The notes under the pieces: generated by a model | The model's database searches: none | What the model saw: only the letters and a program-made list of their open reading frames with translations | What the model was told of the DNA's origin: nothing | From: Latrodectus hesperus | Taxonomy: Eukaryota > Arthropoda > Arachnida > Araneae > Theridiidae | DNA: 64,000 nt | Reading direction: 5' to 3' | NCBI GenBank assembly: GCA_037975125.1 | Contig: CM075857.1 | Span: 68,589,899-68,653,898 of the forward strand | Position numbers and translations under genes: made by a program | Shown: positions 61,313-64,000 of the stretch, piece after piece | Layout: each line of letters starts with the position of its first letter | Numbering within the stretch: the stretch's first letter is position 1

Positions 61313-64000
61313 TAAGATGTTTGTAATGTGCTCTTAAAGCATGATAAAACATGTTTGTTATATATTTCTGACTTTGTAAACAATATTAAATAGTTGTAAC
61401 ATGTAAAAAAAGTACAAATACTACATCTTAACTCAATATTTAAAAAAAATGTAAATAGTTAAAATGAGAGAGATTTTGATGTATTCACACGAATTTGTAA
61501 TTCGTTATTAAATCTTTCGTTAATGATTTTAGAAAATAGATTGTATTCGGAAAAATATATGAATACACTTCAAAATATACAAACTTAAAATAATTTTGGC
61601 CATTATTTTAAGAAATTTCAAGAGTATTTATGTCGATTCAAACTTTTAAAATTTTAATTTTTATTAAAACTGAATCTTCAAAAGGGAATTGAATATAGTG
61701 AAAAAAATTTATAACCTGCCATTTGTACAAGTAACTGGATTTCATATTTTCAACTATTGTATTTATATAAACAAATATTATTACATTTAGCTTTTATTTT
61801 CCACATAAATTGTTTTTGTCATTGTTATCAAGAACCAGCTTATGACATCAGTGTGCAAATGTTGTTGGAAAAAAAGGGTAAGAAGTAATTAAATTTTTAA
61901 AATAAAATTTTAATCAAAACATTAATATCCTTTCTGAAACCATTAAAGTTTACTTCTCTAATAACTTTCCTTCATTAATTAAAAGTTCACAATTGAAGAA
62001 TGTAAAAAAGAACTATAAAAAAAGTACGAAATTTATATGAAACATTTTCCACAAATTTGTTTTAATAATATTGGATTATTTTGAGTATAAATTCTGAAAG
62101 TATCATATTATGATTTATTTAATGAAAATTTTGAGTTCCTCTCTTCGTATTATGTTGATCATGTTTACGAATTATTATAAGAAAGTCAAAACTTCGATGA
62201 AACTGACTTCAACAATATGCTAAAATTTTATTTCCCGTTTGTAATACCACTAGACAATTCCAGTCGCGATGTCGCTTACATCGTATTATACTATTATCTA
62301 GCTTTCTTGTAAGCATTTATTAAGATAGAAAAATATAACTGGAACATATTTTCAAAGAAAACCTTCAATTATACAATAAAGTAAAAGTTATTTTATAGGT
62401 TCACACAAAATGTTATAAAAAATTTAAAAACAATTTTGTCAAAAATGGTTTACAAATGTTATATTTAAGTTTAAAAATATAAGTTAATTCATTAATTTTA
62501 AATGTTCTCTCCTCTTAATTATTTTTAAAAAAATACTTTTTGAAAACTCTTTCTTATACAACCTTGTTGCGATTTAATATTTTCACAATAGAAAATTTCT
62601 AGACTTTTTAAAAAATATAATAAAGTTAAAAATATAAAAAATTATTCATGATGAATTTGTGAAATTCTAGCATAATATAAATATGAGGATTACTGAAATT
62701 GAATAAAGGAGGAATTACTTCAAATTAAAAAGTACGCACAGTTGATTAATTCAAAAGTCAAAAAGTATTATAACAAAATAAAATCGAATGAATAAACAAC
62801 TCGATTTCTAGCCAGTTACAGTACATTGTTAATTCACTTCATGATAATTTACTTAAAAAATAACATTTGAATATTCAATATATATTTTATATAAAGATTG
62901 ATAATTTAGTTAAATTTGAATTGGTAACTTTCAAATTTTATATTCAAGGACAACTTCCTGGAAATTTTTGAAATTTCATCGAATACGCTGTCAAGTAATT
63001 TCAATAATTTGCATTATACTCGTTATACAGTGAAAGTTGAACTTTGTTCCTTTTAAATGAAATAATTCTGCACTTTTAAGATTGGGATACCATATAAAAT
63101 CTCAAACAATACCAACAACTGTTTCCAGTAACTCCAAAATTTCTCCACAGTTTAAAATTTTCAGAATCATTATGCATTTTTATATTAAATAAAAATATCA
63201 TATTTATCTAATCGGAAAAAAAATATTGAAATATATTAATTTTATTTAATAAAAAACTTACTTTACATTATTGAAGAATATTATTGGAAGATAATTACTT
63301 AAGCCAATTAAAAAATATTAAGAGCAATTTACATATTGATACTCAAAATTTTACGTAACGTGCATAAATGTATATTTATTTTTATTAATCTCTGATTTAA
63401 TTTCTAATTCGTAAGTATAATTTAATTATTCAAATTTCTTTATAATATTTTGAGCTATTAAAATATTCAAAACTTTTATATAGATTTATGTTTTTCAGAT
63501 TAACTCTCTCTCTCTCACACACACTCACAAATACAGTGTGTGTGTGAGTTTTAAGGTAAATATAGTAAAGTAAATGTGACCTTATTTAACAAACGTAAAA
63601 TTCCTTCATTTTCTCAGCATAGAGAACATTATTCTTAATGGTGTTTGAGCAAGCAATTAGTGGCAGAAAATGAGAACATCCTTCCCGAAGAGGATTGAGA
63701 CAAATTTAGAATGCTATTTGACACTCTGAATGGAACGATGGTTGATAACAAGACATAAGAATGTGAACCTTAAGCGAATGTTTCCTTTTGTAAGCAGACA
63801 TCTTAACTGAACTTAGACGTTTATTTGAAACGTCAGAGAGGAGCGTTTAATTAAGACATGAGGATGTTTCTTAATGGAAATTAAGGAGATTGGATATTCC
63901 TTTTATTAAAATAATCACTTAATGAAAATGAAATTATTATTAACATTAAATAAATGGATTTTCGGAACTTGATGTAGAAAGTTAATAGCTTTTAAAATCA
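61313..64000. other. AT-rich non-coding stretch to the window end
   Basis: Holds the CT/CA/TG tract at 63502-63548. 63600-63900 is GC-enriched, with a 7-bp stem GACGTTT/AAACGTC (63816-63834), but no frame or motif that I recognise. Confidence 0.6.
63502..63548. repeat. (CT)n-(CA)n tract with complementary (TG)n arm
   Basis: CTCTCTCTCTCTCACACACACT is followed after about 9 nt by AGTGTGTGTGTGAG, so 10-12 bp can fold back as a hairpin. Confidence 0.85.

Noticed and set aside
61061..61315. Ser/Leu/Thr/His-repeat open frame
   Set aside because: Produced by the CT/CA low-complexity tract; no unique protein sequence.

Overview
This is an animal nuclear window. It is very AT-rich (visibly about 70-75% A+T), full of (TA)n tracts, and has almost no long open frames outside one retrotransposon. 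Exons with GT/AG boundaries, a non-LTR retrotransposon with an apurinic-type endonuclease, and tRNA-derived SINEs all point to an arthropod. The look of the LINE and SINEs suggests an arachnid such as a spider, but that is inference and not proven.

Layout. 1-6.8 kb is AT-rich non-coding DNA holding three unusually good inverted repeats (981-1025, 1869-1923, 1941-1979). A 161-nt minus-strand segment at 6801-6961 looks like an internal exon of a protein I cannot name. A plus-strand exon candidate with good splice sites lies at 9394-9542. A full-length 4967-bp non-LTR retrotransposon (12544-17510) sits between perfect 13-bp target-site duplications. It has ORF1 (DUF4780-like) and ORF2 (endonuclease, reverse transcriptase, RNase H, CCHC). 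Its only visible damage is three in-frame TAG codons. 17.5-54.1 kb is AT-rich non-coding DNA with (TA)n microsatellites, two old tRNA-derived repeats, a probable Tc1/mariner relic (35540-35919), two diverged tandem duplications (36016-36303 and 47518-47754) and a well-preserved SINE (50889-51064).

The clearest host gene is at 54168-54538 on the minus strand: the first coding exon of a KCNQ (Kv7) voltage-gated potassium channel. It ends in a canonical GTAAGT donor in phase 2, at the start of transmembrane segment S1. The exon and its presumed 5' UTR/promoter form a GC-rich island (about 54.16-54.93 kb). The rest of the channel must lie to the left, beyond a long first intron; I did not find further KCNQ exons. 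Upstream of the gene (54.9-64 kb) are a second copy of the same SINE with a perfect 14-bp duplication (56365-56542), a GC-shifted patch of unknown nature (60470-60880) and a CA/CT-rich low-complexity tract (61098-61312).

No bacterial-type operons, CRISPR arrays, genuine tRNA or rRNA genes were seen. Most short open frames here are chance products of AT-rich or microsatellite sequence.
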